Source of the DNA: Natronospirales bacterium
GTDB lineage: Bacteria; Pseudomonadota; Gammaproteobacteria; Natronospirales; REEB76
DNA: 33,036 nucleotides
Assembly (NCBI GenBank): GCA_018971605.1
Contig: JAGXAL010000009.1
Coordinates: 1-33,036 of the forward strand
Direction: 5' to 3'
The position numbers were made by a program, and so were the translations under genes. The notes under the pieces were generated by a model, which saw nothing but the letters and a program-made list of their open reading frames with translations, made no database searches and was not told where the DNA came from. Of this stretch, positions 16,577 through 23,588 are shown in pieces (the first letter of the stretch is position 1; the number at the start of each line of letters is the position of its first letter).

Positions 16577-19039
16577 TCACTTCGGCTTTTTGCGGATTTC
16601 ACGCTTCCGGAATAACACGATAAATACCAGAGTCAGTAGAACCGTGCCCCCGATCGCGCCACCGCCGCTGCGAGAATTACCCGCGGGTACACTTGGGCTG
16701 GGACAAGGCAGTGAACCAGGCGCGGCAGCTGCAATCTTGGTGACGAAAGCGTTATCTGCAGTGCCGTAGGTCGTGGCCGTTTTGTTCTCTGCCTGGAGAG
16801 CGCAATGCATGGGAAAATCCGCGGAGCCCGTCGTTCCAACGACATAGACGTTGCCATAGTTATCCAGAGCAACCGCGTTGGCCGAGTCGTCGAAAGGAAT
16901 GGGAGTATGGTTTGAAGTTGGACCCCATGAACCGCTCCCGCCAAGATAGGTCGAAAACACCAGTGCACTGCCTGCCGCATTGAATTCGGTAACGAAGCCA
17001 TCGGTGGCTCCCGTGCCCGGGAAGGCGAGGGCCGCTTTGTTGGTGGCTTGAAGAGGGGCCAAAGTTGGAAAATCAGTTGACGCGGTGTTTCCCACAACCC
17101 AAGCATTACCAGCGCTGCCCACTGCGATGCCAAACGCTTGGCTAAAAGCGTCTCCGGCTCCCAAATAGGTCGAATACGCTAACGCATTCCCCGAGGCATT
17201 AAATTTGGTTACGAACGCGTCTGTGCTTCCTAGAAGTTGACTCTGGAATGGATTCACCACCGGGAAATCCGCTGATGAGGTAAAACCCGCGACGTAGGCA
17301 TCGCCACTCTGGTCAACCGCAATGGCCCGCGGCGTTGTGTCGCTGCTGCCGCCCAAGTACGTGGAATAAGCCAATACCGTTCCAGCAGGACCGAATTTGG
17401 TGACAAAACCAGTCTCGGTAGTGCTATTAACCGAAGCTGAATTAGTAGCTTGATAGGGGTTAACCAATGGGAAATCGGTCGAGTTCGTGGTGCCTGTGAC
17501 ATACGCATCCCCATAATCATCAACGGCGACCGCGTTGGCGGTCTGAGCCGCACTACCTCCCAAGTACGTGGAGTACACGAGCGAGTTACCGGTAGCGCTG
17601 AACTCTGTCACGAACGCATCCAGGCGACCTCGAAAGATACCCTGGAACGGGTTGATCGTGGGGAAATCCGCTGAGTTCGTGTCGCCGACGACGTAGGCGT
17701 GTTCAGAGCCATCCACGGCAATACCCACGCTGCCATTGAGAGTATTGCTGCCGCCGAGATAAGTCGAATAGATCAGAGCGTCACCCGCAGAATTCAATTT
17801 GGTTACGAACGTTTGCTCCGGAGGGGCGGAGGGACTACCTGTAGATTTGTTGTTTGGCTGGAACGCATTGACGGTAGGGAAATCTCGCGCGAAAGTCGAG
17901 CCGGTGACATACGCATCCCCCGCGCTATCCACCGCAATTCCGTGAGCGTCCTCACCACCGTTCGTGCCGCCGAGGTAAGTGGAGTACACGAGCGCACTGC
18001 CGCTCGCATTGAATTTACTGATAAAGATGTTGTTACCTTTATTCGTGGCTTGAAAAGGATTGCTAGTCGGGAAATTGGTGGAACCGGCATTCCCGGTTAC
18101 ATAAGCGTTACCGAAGTCATCCACGGCCACGGCGGTCGCAAAATCATTGCCATTACCGCCAAGGTAGGTGGAATACGCGAACGTCGGGTCAATCACGAGG
18201 GAATGGGCATGGTTGTAAGCCCCCAAGGCAAAAGAGACTCGCTCACCATCGAGCACGTAATGCCCGGCGACTGCATGATGCTTGCCGGCTGTCGTGATTT
18301 GATAGATCAGAGGCTTCAACGCGTGCAGAGTACGGTTGTTGGCTTTGATTGCCAGATCTCCTTTTGGATCCAAGGAAATACGCTTGGCACCAGTGATCTT
18401 GAATTGAATTTGCCGCGGATTGGTATCCGGGGCCACCACCAAATCATATTCAAGCTGATTCGGATTGCCGTAGACGATCCAGTCAATACCGGGGTAGATA
18501 TTCCGATAGCGAACCGCGGCATAGTTGGGAATTCGAGTGTGCCAATGCTTCGGATTGTCCCCGATGAAGTAGTTACTGATACTCCCGAGACGCTCTTCAG
18601 GCCGCAACAGCGGATCATTTTTTGCCCGGATCGGACGCATAGAAACCAGCGTCGGTCTGGCGTCAGCGTGGCGGGCACACGACTGTATTGGAGATGCGGC
18701 AGGCAATGGCCGGCACGCACCCGGCTGCTCCAATTTCAGAATCAAACCCCGCTCGGTCACCCCAATCATGTAGCCGTTGGCCCGAGCCAAATATTTAATT
18801 CGTGATGCCGTCTGGCCCACATTTGGCTCGAAACGAATCGGCCGTCTATCTACAGCCGCAACCAGACGATCCGGTGGCGAAACGCTGCTCCCGGGTACAG
18901 TGAGAATACGCACCGGCCTACCTTGCGCTGACGCGCCCCGCACGGCGGTGGTTGCGAGCGCTGCCACCGCGACGCCCGCAACCGCAATCACTGCCGTCCT
19001 AAGAGCGGTCCCACACTTAGGATTTGAAACAATTTTCAT
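16577..19039 (-). CDS. SBBP-repeat beta-propeller surface protein with GlyGly-CTERM-like tail
   Basis: 820 residues. A signal peptide (about 1-38) is followed by a domain starting RFEPNVGQTASRIKYLARA, typical of the N-terminal domain that precedes SBBP repeats. From about residue 290 there are seven copies of [YF]STYLG, roughly 60-80 residues apart, each followed by a variable stretch and then AVAVDDxGxAYVTG-type strands and NPFQ: a beta-propeller array. The C-terminus has SGGGAIGG, one hydrophobic segment and the basic RKREIRKK, like GlyGly-CTERM/rhombosortase sorting tails. It is predicted to be exported and surface-anchored or released. Base composition is visibly less GC-rich than the flanks. 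Function is unknown. Confidence 0.85.
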   Translation of the reverse strand: MKIVSNPKCGTALRTAVIAVAGVAVAALATTAVRGASAQGRPVRILTVPGSSVSPPDRLVAAVDRRPIRFEPNVGQTASRIKYLARANGYMIGVTERGLILKLEQPGACRPLPAASPIQSCARHADARPTLVSMRPIRAKNDPLLRPEERLGSISNYFIGDNPKHWHTRIPNYAAVRYRNIYPGIDWIVYGNPNQLEYDLVVAPDTNPRQIQFKITGAKRISLDPKGDLAIKANNRTLHALKPLIYQITTAGKHHAVAGHYVLDGERVSFALGAYNHAHSLVIDPTFAYSTYLGGNGNDFATAVAVDDFGNAYVTGNAGSTNFPTSNPFQATNKGNNIFISKFNASGSALVYSTYLGGTNGGEDAHGIAVDSAGDAYVTGSTFARDFPTVNAFQPNNKSTGSPSAPPEQTFVTKLNSAGDALIYSTYLGGSNTLNGSVGIAVDGSEHAYVVGDTNSADFPTINPFQGIFRGRLDAFVTEFSATGNSLVYSTYLGGSAAQTANAVAVDDYGDAYVTGTTNSTDFPLVNPYQATNSASVNSTTETGFVTKFGPAGTVLAYSTYLGGSSDTTPRAIAVDQSGDAYVAGFTSSADFPVVNPFQSQLLGSTDAFVTKFNASGNALAYSTYLGAGDAFSQAFGIAVGSAGNAWVVGNTASTDFPTLAPLQATNKAALAFPGTGATDGFVTEFNAAGSALVFSTYLGGSGSWGPTSNHTPIPFDDSANAVALDNYGNVYVVGTTGSADFPMHCALQAENKTATTYGTADNAFVTKIAAAAPGSLPCPSPSVPAGNSRSGGGAIGGTVLLTLVFIVLFRKREIRKKPK

Positions 19040-19124
19040 GGTTTCTCGGATGTATCGGTGTAACGCCGCTACGTCACTTCGATTATTGATTCGGTGACCT
19101 AACTACCGCGTGTCATGCAAGGGC

Positions 19125-20894
19125 CTACCTGATGGCACAGTTAGCCGCCTGGAAGGAGGACGTGTCATAACCGCTCCAGATACTGCCGTTGGTGGCCCTC
19201 ACCCGGATACCGACATCCGCAAGACCCGGAGCCTTTATCTGCTGATAAGTGTGTGGCCCCTCATAAGCTTCGGTCCAGCCCCCTGTCCCGATTTCATCAT
19301 CGAACTCGTAATCTCTGGGAACGGAATCGGGACCTCCGGGCCCTGGAGCCCAAGTAATTGAATAGGTATCAATGCCGTGAAGACATGAAATGTATCCGGC
19401 TTGGAGATCAACGGGCGTGTAGACCTGCGGGGAGGGGATATTGTCTGCCAGCTCGCCGATAATCAGGCTGCCCCAGCCGGTAGGATAGTCCCAGCCGGAC
19501 AACGCACTTTCGCCGTTGTTGTTGCCGGAGGTGATGTCATGAAAGTCTGTGACGTAGTTTGAAGCCGCCGCCGAGTAAATCATGGGTGCAGCGAAGCCAA
19601 GGTCTAGGCCTCGGAGTTGCAGGATGCGAGCCCAGGTACCCACAAAGATTGGAGAGGCTAAACTAGTGCCGCCAACCAATTGGTTCGGCTGGCCGTCAAT
19701 GACTATCTCTGCGCCTGACAGCGGGTCGGCGTCAAAGGCAATATCGGCTACACCGCGGAGGTAAGTGTTGGCGTTCGGGCCGACACCGTTTTGCCACGTC
19801 GGCTGCACCACCTCGGTGCTTGGGCTGCCGCCGGTCGAGCCATATTGGCTATTCCACACTGTCTCGCCCGCCCAAGCCGTACTGCCTGAGGTGTACAAGC
19901 TAGTGCCGCCTACTGCGACTACCCAACGTGAACTCGCAGGGTACGACGGTGTAAGTGTGCTGTTGGCGCATTCGTCAGCGCCGGAGTCGCCGGACGCTAC
20001 CGAGAATGTCTGTCCTTGCGCTGCCGCTTCGTCAAATATAGTGGAATCTGCGTATAGCGCTCCATCGTTGTACGCCGTGGTTTCACATTCACCGAGCGAT
20101 ACATTGATGACTTTGACCGCATCGTCAGATGCTACCGTGTTGAAGTCCGGCGTGAGGTCGGAGTCGGCTAACGACGCCGCATCGTAGAGCACCAAGCTCT
20201 GTACGCCACCCATGGCGGCAATGGTTTGACTGTCTAAGTCCCATTCGTCTGTATTGGAGGTGTTGCTGCTGCCGGGCCCGACTACAGTGACATTTACCGA
20301 TGGCAAGCCGTTGACGCTAGTGAAATACTGCAGGTCGGTCTCCACTTGCGCCATGCTGCCCGCGGTAATGATACCGACTGGTACGCTGGACGCCGACGCC
20401 AAGCCATTTGCACCATAAATTGTTGGAAATTCAGTCGGATTATGACCAACTTCTGAGCCGCTGGTCAGCGGGCTAAATAACCCGCTCGTACTTGGATTAT
20501 GGGCATGCACGATGAGACTATGCATTTCATAGACGGTCTGTAGACCGAGCACTGCATTCACTGAGCTTTGCAAAGAGGCCGGAATATAAATATCGCTTGA
20601 GTTGGCGAATGCGTGCCGACCGTGTGGGGTCAGTACCTGCACAAATCTGGTGTGGAAGGCACTGGCGACAACACCGGCGTTCGCATCGCCAGAGACCAGC
20701 AGGTGATTCGGCGAAATCGTGATATTTATAAATCCTGCGCTGCGCATAAAGGCCGCCACTTCCTGTGCTTGAGCAAGTGTAGGCGCATAATCCGCAGTGA
20801 ATTGCGTGGGGGTTAAAATCGCATGCTGGGGATTGGCCAGGAATGTATCGAGCTTGGATTGGTCGGGTAATTTAAGCGCTATTACCACATTCAT
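19125..20894 (-). CDS. S53 sedolisin (pro-kumamolisin) serine-carboxyl protease, lacking its own signal peptide
   Basis: 589 residues. Residues 1 to about 130 are a pro-kumamolisin activation domain (VVIALKLPDQSKLDTFL, then LTPTQFTADYAPT). The catalytic domain has Glu217 and Asp221 in EWDLDS, the oxyanion Asp303 in SGDSGADE and Ser411 in GGTSLASP, so the S53 triad is complete. A late DITSGNNNG segment suits the Ca2+ site. A C-terminal tail of about 110 residues resembles a fibronectin-III-like domain. No signal peptide follows the ATG at 20894; one is encoded in a different frame just upstream (20891-21082), overlapping by ATGA. These proteases act outside the cell at acidic pH, so the split matters. 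Confidence 0.87.
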   Translation of the reverse strand: MNVVIALKLPDQSKLDTFLANPQHAILTPTQFTADYAPTLAQAQEVAAFMRSAGFINITISPNHLLVSGDANAGVVASAFHTRFVQVLTPHGRHAFANSSDIYIPASLQSSVNAVLGLQTVYEMHSLIVHAHNPSTSGLFSPLTSGSEVGHNPTEFPTIYGANGLASASSVPVGIITAGSMAQVETDLQYFTSVNGLPSVNVTVVGPGSSNTSNTDEWDLDSQTIAAMGGVQSLVLYDAASLADSDLTPDFNTVASDDAVKVINVSLGECETTAYNDGALYADSTIFDEAAAQGQTFSVASGDSGADECANSTLTPSYPASSRWVVAVGGTSLYTSGSTAWAGETVWNSQYGSTGGSPSTEVVQPTWQNGVGPNANTYLRGVADIAFDADPLSGAEIVIDGQPNQLVGGTSLASPIFVGTWARILQLRGLDLGFAAPMIYSAAASNYVTDFHDITSGNNNGESALSGWDYPTGWGSLIIGELADNIPSPQVYTPVDLQAGYISCLHGIDTYSITWAPGPGGPDSVPRDYEFDDEIGTGGWTEAYEGPHTYQQIKAPGLADVGIRVRATNGSIWSGYDTSSFQAANCAIR

Positions 20895-21082
20895 CGGTTC
20901 GTTTGTGCCAACGCACCCATCACGGTTTCACCCGTTCGCAATTTGACGTTGTGCTGGATCACTGTGAACGTGGATTGAACCGGGGTCGTCATGCCACTGG
21001 TTTGTGCCAGTGCGCTACCGGAGTCAAAACACAACAGAGCTAGAGCGAGGAGCGAGAAGGAACCTGGCAAACTCTTGAACAT
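20891..21082 (-). CDS. Signal peptide ORF preceding the S53 protease (probable frameshifted 5' end)
   Basis: 63 residues from ATG 21082, with a strong GGAGG eight bases upstream. It encodes a clear Sec signal peptide (MFKSLPGSFSLLALALLCF, cleavage near ALA-Q) and then HNVKLRTGETVMGALAQTNR, ending at TGA. The end overlaps the protease ATG (ATGA), which is in a different frame. Pro-kumamolisins normally have signal peptide and prodomain in one chain, so this looks like the displaced 5' end of that gene. Alternatives are translational coupling, programmed frameshifting or a sequence error. Confidence 0.75.
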   Translation of the reverse strand: MFKSLPGSFSLLALALLCFDSGSALAQTSGMTTPVQSTFTVIQHNVKLRTGETVMGALAQTNR

Positions 21083-21194
21083 GGCAGTACCCTCCAAGTT
21101 GTCATTTGGCCGACTTCTCAGGGGCTTTCTTCGGGCTGGATTGAGCGGATCGGAAAGCGACGGGATTGGGTCAAGGCTGCAATTACGCAACTCA

Positions 21195-21213
21195 AGTATA
21201 GTTCAAAATTTTG
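21195..21213 (-). promoter_or_regulatory. Possible -10 element and AT palindrome upstream of the S53 gene
   Basis: Minus-strand TATACT (21200-21195) lies about 110 bp before the signal-peptide ORF, next to a perfect 10-bp palindrome CAAAATTTTG (21204-21213). No good -35 hexamer is seen at 16-18 bases. It may be an activator-dependent promoter or chance in AT-rich DNA. Confidence 0.25.
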
Positions 21214-21292
21214 GCATTCTTGGCTGGATCGTTTACATAATTTTCATTGACAAGGCGCAACGAAGTGTCCGGGGGCAAACTCCTGGTGTTCA

Positions 21293-21445
21293 TCAACAGA
21301 AAGTCTGGGGGTCCATTTGCGCGCCGGCGATGCCGATGCCCAGTTCCAGGCGGCTGACCGGGTTCGCGGCGGGCGGCGGCGGATTGTCGGCCTGCGCGTA
21401 CGGCATGAGTCCGACGGCTGCCGCGATCAGCATGCAGATGCGCAA
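21293..21445 (-). pseudogene. 5' fragment of a second mipA allele
   Basis: Reads TTG CGC ATC TGC ATG CTG and continues MLIAAAVGLMPYAQADNPPP, matching the first about 42 residues of the intact mipA at 16254 with conservative changes and in-frame gains or losses of single residues (one extra Pro, one fewer residue in the signal peptide). At 21318 homology ends; the frame runs a few codons into the insert and stops at 21293. The usual first ATG is TTG here. Confidence 0.82.
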
Positions 21446-21587
21446 GCGCAGACTCCCCGTTGACGAGCGTGCTATTGTTCTTGGCAGTGCCTTGCCGGTC
21501 AAGCGAAGCGCGTGGCCACCACGGTTCACATACTGCTTGAGGATTTTGTCGCGGCTCGCCATGCGCAGCGTGAGCGCGAGCTGCTGC
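21318..21587. repeat. Direct repeat, copy 2 (mipA 5' end + promoter + PPTase 5' end)
   Basis: Second copy of the segment at 16128-16398, about 5.19 kb away, same orientation. Here the phosphopantetheinyl transferase is intact and mipA is truncated, the reverse of copy 1. Together the copies define the boundaries of the insert. Confidence 0.92.
21474..21502 (-). promoter_or_regulatory. Duplicated mipA-type promoter facing into the insert
   Basis: Minus-strand TTGACC (21502-21497), 17-base spacer, AACAAT (21479-21474): the same hexamers and spacing as at 16285-16313. It now points through the mipA fragment towards the S53 and SBBP genes, which are on the same strand. The inverted repeat in its spacer is partly eroded (GGCA-N6-TGCC). 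Confidence 0.45.
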
Positions 21588-22294
21588 TGCGCCTGCATGC
21601 GGCGGAACAGGCGCGCTACCGTGCGTTTGCGCATGTGCGACGCCGGCAGTTCTGGCTCGCGGGCCGCGACTTGTTGCTGGCGTTGCTCGCGGTGCAGTTG
21701 CCGCACGTGGACGCGGCCGCATTGCGCACCGATGCGCGCGGCGCGGTCCGCTATGACGGCGACGACGTGCACGTCAGCCTGAGTCATTCCGGGGATCTGT
21801 TGGCTGCGGCGCTCGCGACCTGCACGGTCGGCGTGGATATTGAATGGCCGCGGCCGCGCGCCTGTATCCAGCAGGCGCGGCGCTTGTTCACAGGCACTGA
21901 ATCCCGGTATTTGCAGACGCTCCAGCCGGCCGACCGTGAAACGGAGTTTTATGCCTTGTGGACGCTCAAGGAAGCGCTGGCCAAGGCCGCGGGCATCAGC
22001 ATGTGGGATGCGTTGCGCGACACGGAATTCGATCTGCCCGCGGGCCGCTGTCGGGTGCCCTTGTCGCCGCACACTTGGAGTTGCCTGCACGCCCGCAGCG
22101 TGCACGGCTGGCATTTGGCGATTGCCACGCAAGACGCCGCTCATCCGCTGCAGGTGGAATGCTGGCGCCGCACGGCTGCGGACGGATGGCTCGCCGAACG
22201 CCTGCACGAGCAGATGACATTGCGCAGCGCCGCGCCGTTGCGCGACACATTATTTATAGACAAGCGCGCCAACGCGGATAATCGGCATGCATGA
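21512..22294 (+). CDS. Sfp-type 4'-phosphopantetheinyl transferase
   Basis: 260 residues. The Mg2+/CoA-binding motif GVDIE lies at 107-111 and WTLKEALAK at 150-158, the two signatures of Sfp-type enzymes. It transfers phosphopantetheine from CoA to the carrier proteins; ApeE (13529) and ApeF (23288) are the obvious substrates. It starts at a GTG; the stop overlaps the deacetylase ATG by 8 bp. Originally divergent from mipA, it now lies 5 kb from it because of the insertion. The first about 25 codons are duplicated at 16323. Confidence 0.9.
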   Translation: MATTVHILLEDFVAARHAQRERELLLRLHAAEQARYRAFAHVRRRQFWLAGRDLLLALLAVQLPHVDAAALRTDARGAVRYDGDDVHVSLSHSGDLLAAALATCTVGVDIEWPRPRACIQQARRLFTGTESRYLQTLQPADRETEFYALWTLKEALAKAAGISMWDALRDTEFDLPAGRCRVPLSPHTWSCLHARSVHGWHLAIATQDAAHPLQVECWRRTAADGWLAERLHEQMTLRSAAPLRDTLFIDKRANADNRHA

Positions 22295-23177
22295 CGCGGC
22301 TACGCCCGGGGTGTCTGCCAAGCCGGTTTTGCGCTGGCGCTGGCTGCGCTGGAACCTGCATCATCTGCTGCTCGCTTATGTGGTGATCACGGCAACCGGC
22401 GTGCCGGCGTTCAGCTGGCCGTGGTGGGTGCTGGTCGTTCCGGGCGCGCTGCTGGCGGGGCTGGTGGCCGACGGCATGCTCAGGCCTTCGTCCAGTCTTT
22501 TTTATCCGACTGTCAGTCACGGCGCGCGCAACCTCGCCTGCGTGGCCCTCACTTTCGACGACGGACCGGACCCGGTGATCACGCCCCAGGTTCTGGATGC
22601 CTTGGCCGCGCACGGTGCGCGCGCCAGCTTTTTTGTAATTGGAAAGTCACTGGTGGCACAGCCGGAGCTGGCGCGGCGCATGCTGGCCGAGGGCCACGCG
22701 ATCGGCAATCACTCCTGGCAGCATTCACGCTGGCAGAATTTTCACCAGTTCCGCTGGCAACTGCGGGAGCTGGAGCGGAGCGAACAGGCGCTGGCCGCGC
22801 TGCCCGGCGCGCCGCAACCTGCGTTATACCGGCCGCCGGTCGGGCTCAAGCGTCCGGAGCTGGCGCGTGCCGGGTGGCAATGCGGGCTTACGCTGGTGGC
22901 CTGGTCACTGCACGGCCGCGATACCTTTGCGCGCGATCCGCAAAGCGTAGCGCGCCGTGTGCTCGCCAAAGTCCGTGCCGGCGACATCGTGCTGCTCCAC
23001 GACGGTCACGACCTCGGCGGGCGGCGGCGCGAACTCTGCGTGCCGGCACTGCGCCTGATACTGGAAGGCTTGCGGGCGCGCGGTTTGCGCTGCGTGACCG
23101 TGCCGGAATTGCTGCGCCTGTCGGGCGACTCGGTGTCACCCTCAGTCTGGGTCGGTAGCCGCAAACCCCGGGCGTAA
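22287..23177 (+). CDS. NodB-family polysaccharide deacetylase
   Basis: 296 residues. Two N-terminal hydrophobic segments (about 25-62) probably anchor it in the inner membrane. The NodB domain follows with the metal-site TFDDGPDP (Asp91, Asp92), HSWQHS (His142, His146), RPP (182-184) and LLHDGHD (His238). It removes acetyl groups from N-acetylated sugars. Position between the phosphopantetheinyl transferase and apeF, overlapping the former by 8 bp, suggests a sugar in the polyene-lipid carrier (perhaps the one added by ApeJ) as substrate; this is inference, and cell-wall or exopolysaccharide substrates are possible. Confidence 0.87.
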   Translation: MHDAATPGVSAKPVLRWRWLRWNLHHLLLAYVVITATGVPAFSWPWWVLVVPGALLAGLVADGMLRPSSSLFYPTVSHGARNLACVALTFDDGPDPVITPQVLDALAAHGARASFFVIGKSLVAQPELARRMLAEGHAIGNHSWQHSRWQNFHQFRWQLRELERSEQALAALPGAPQPALYRPPVGLKRPELARAGWQCGLTLVAWSLHGRDTFARDPQSVARRVLAKVRAGDIVLLHDGHDLGGRRRELCVPALRLILEGLRARGLRCVTVPELLRLSGDSVSPSVWVGSRKPRA

Positions 23178-23287
23178 AACTGGTGTTTGCGCGTCCGGCG
23201 AGAACCATTAACATAGCCGCCATTCATGAGCCGCACCGCAGGCGTTTTCGCGCCCTGCCGGGCTTTGGCCACAACCAGGGAACCCGC

Positions 23288-23548
23288 ATGGATTCACAGC
23301 AAGTTTTTCAAACCCTCAAGGGCACGCTGGTGGAGCAGTTCGAGCTGGACCCCGCCAAGATCATTCCCGCGGCGCGCCTGCAGGAAGATCTGGGCCTGGA
23401 CAGCATCGACGCGGTGGACATGATCATCAAGCTGCAGGAAATCACCGGCTGCAAGGTACGCCCCGAGGATTTCAAGGAAGTGCGCACGGTCGCGGACGTG
23501 CAGCGCGTCATCGAAAAGCTGCTGGCCATGCAGGCTTCGCCGGCTTGA
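23288..23548 (+). CDS. apeF: Acyl carrier protein (ApeF type)
   Basis: 86 residues with the attachment site Ser39 in DLGLDSIDAVDM. The pattern EDLGLDSIDAVD, followed by a KVRPEDFKEVRTVADV stretch, resembles the ApeF-type carrier that takes malonyl units and growing chains. AGGGA precedes the ATG at 23288. The in-frame upstream extension to 23183 lacks family likeness. It sits 40 bp before apeR. Confidence 0.9.
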   Translation: MDSQQVFQTLKGTLVEQFELDPAKIIPAARLQEDLGLDSIDAVDMIIKLQEITGCKVRPEDFKEVRTVADVQRVIEKLLAMQASPA

Positions 23549-23588
23549 AAATCGGGTCGGCGCGCATCAGGCGCGCGGGAGACAGACG

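Noticed and set aside
17160-18180. Regularly spaced similar segments suggesting a CRISPR array
   Set aside because: They encode the STYLG-type protein repeats, differ in sequence and are spaced by roughly 200 bases in frame.
17699-18805. 368-codon plus-strand frame within the propeller gene
   Set aside because: It arises from the repeated sequence on the opposite strand; the minus frame has a signal peptide and regular repeats.
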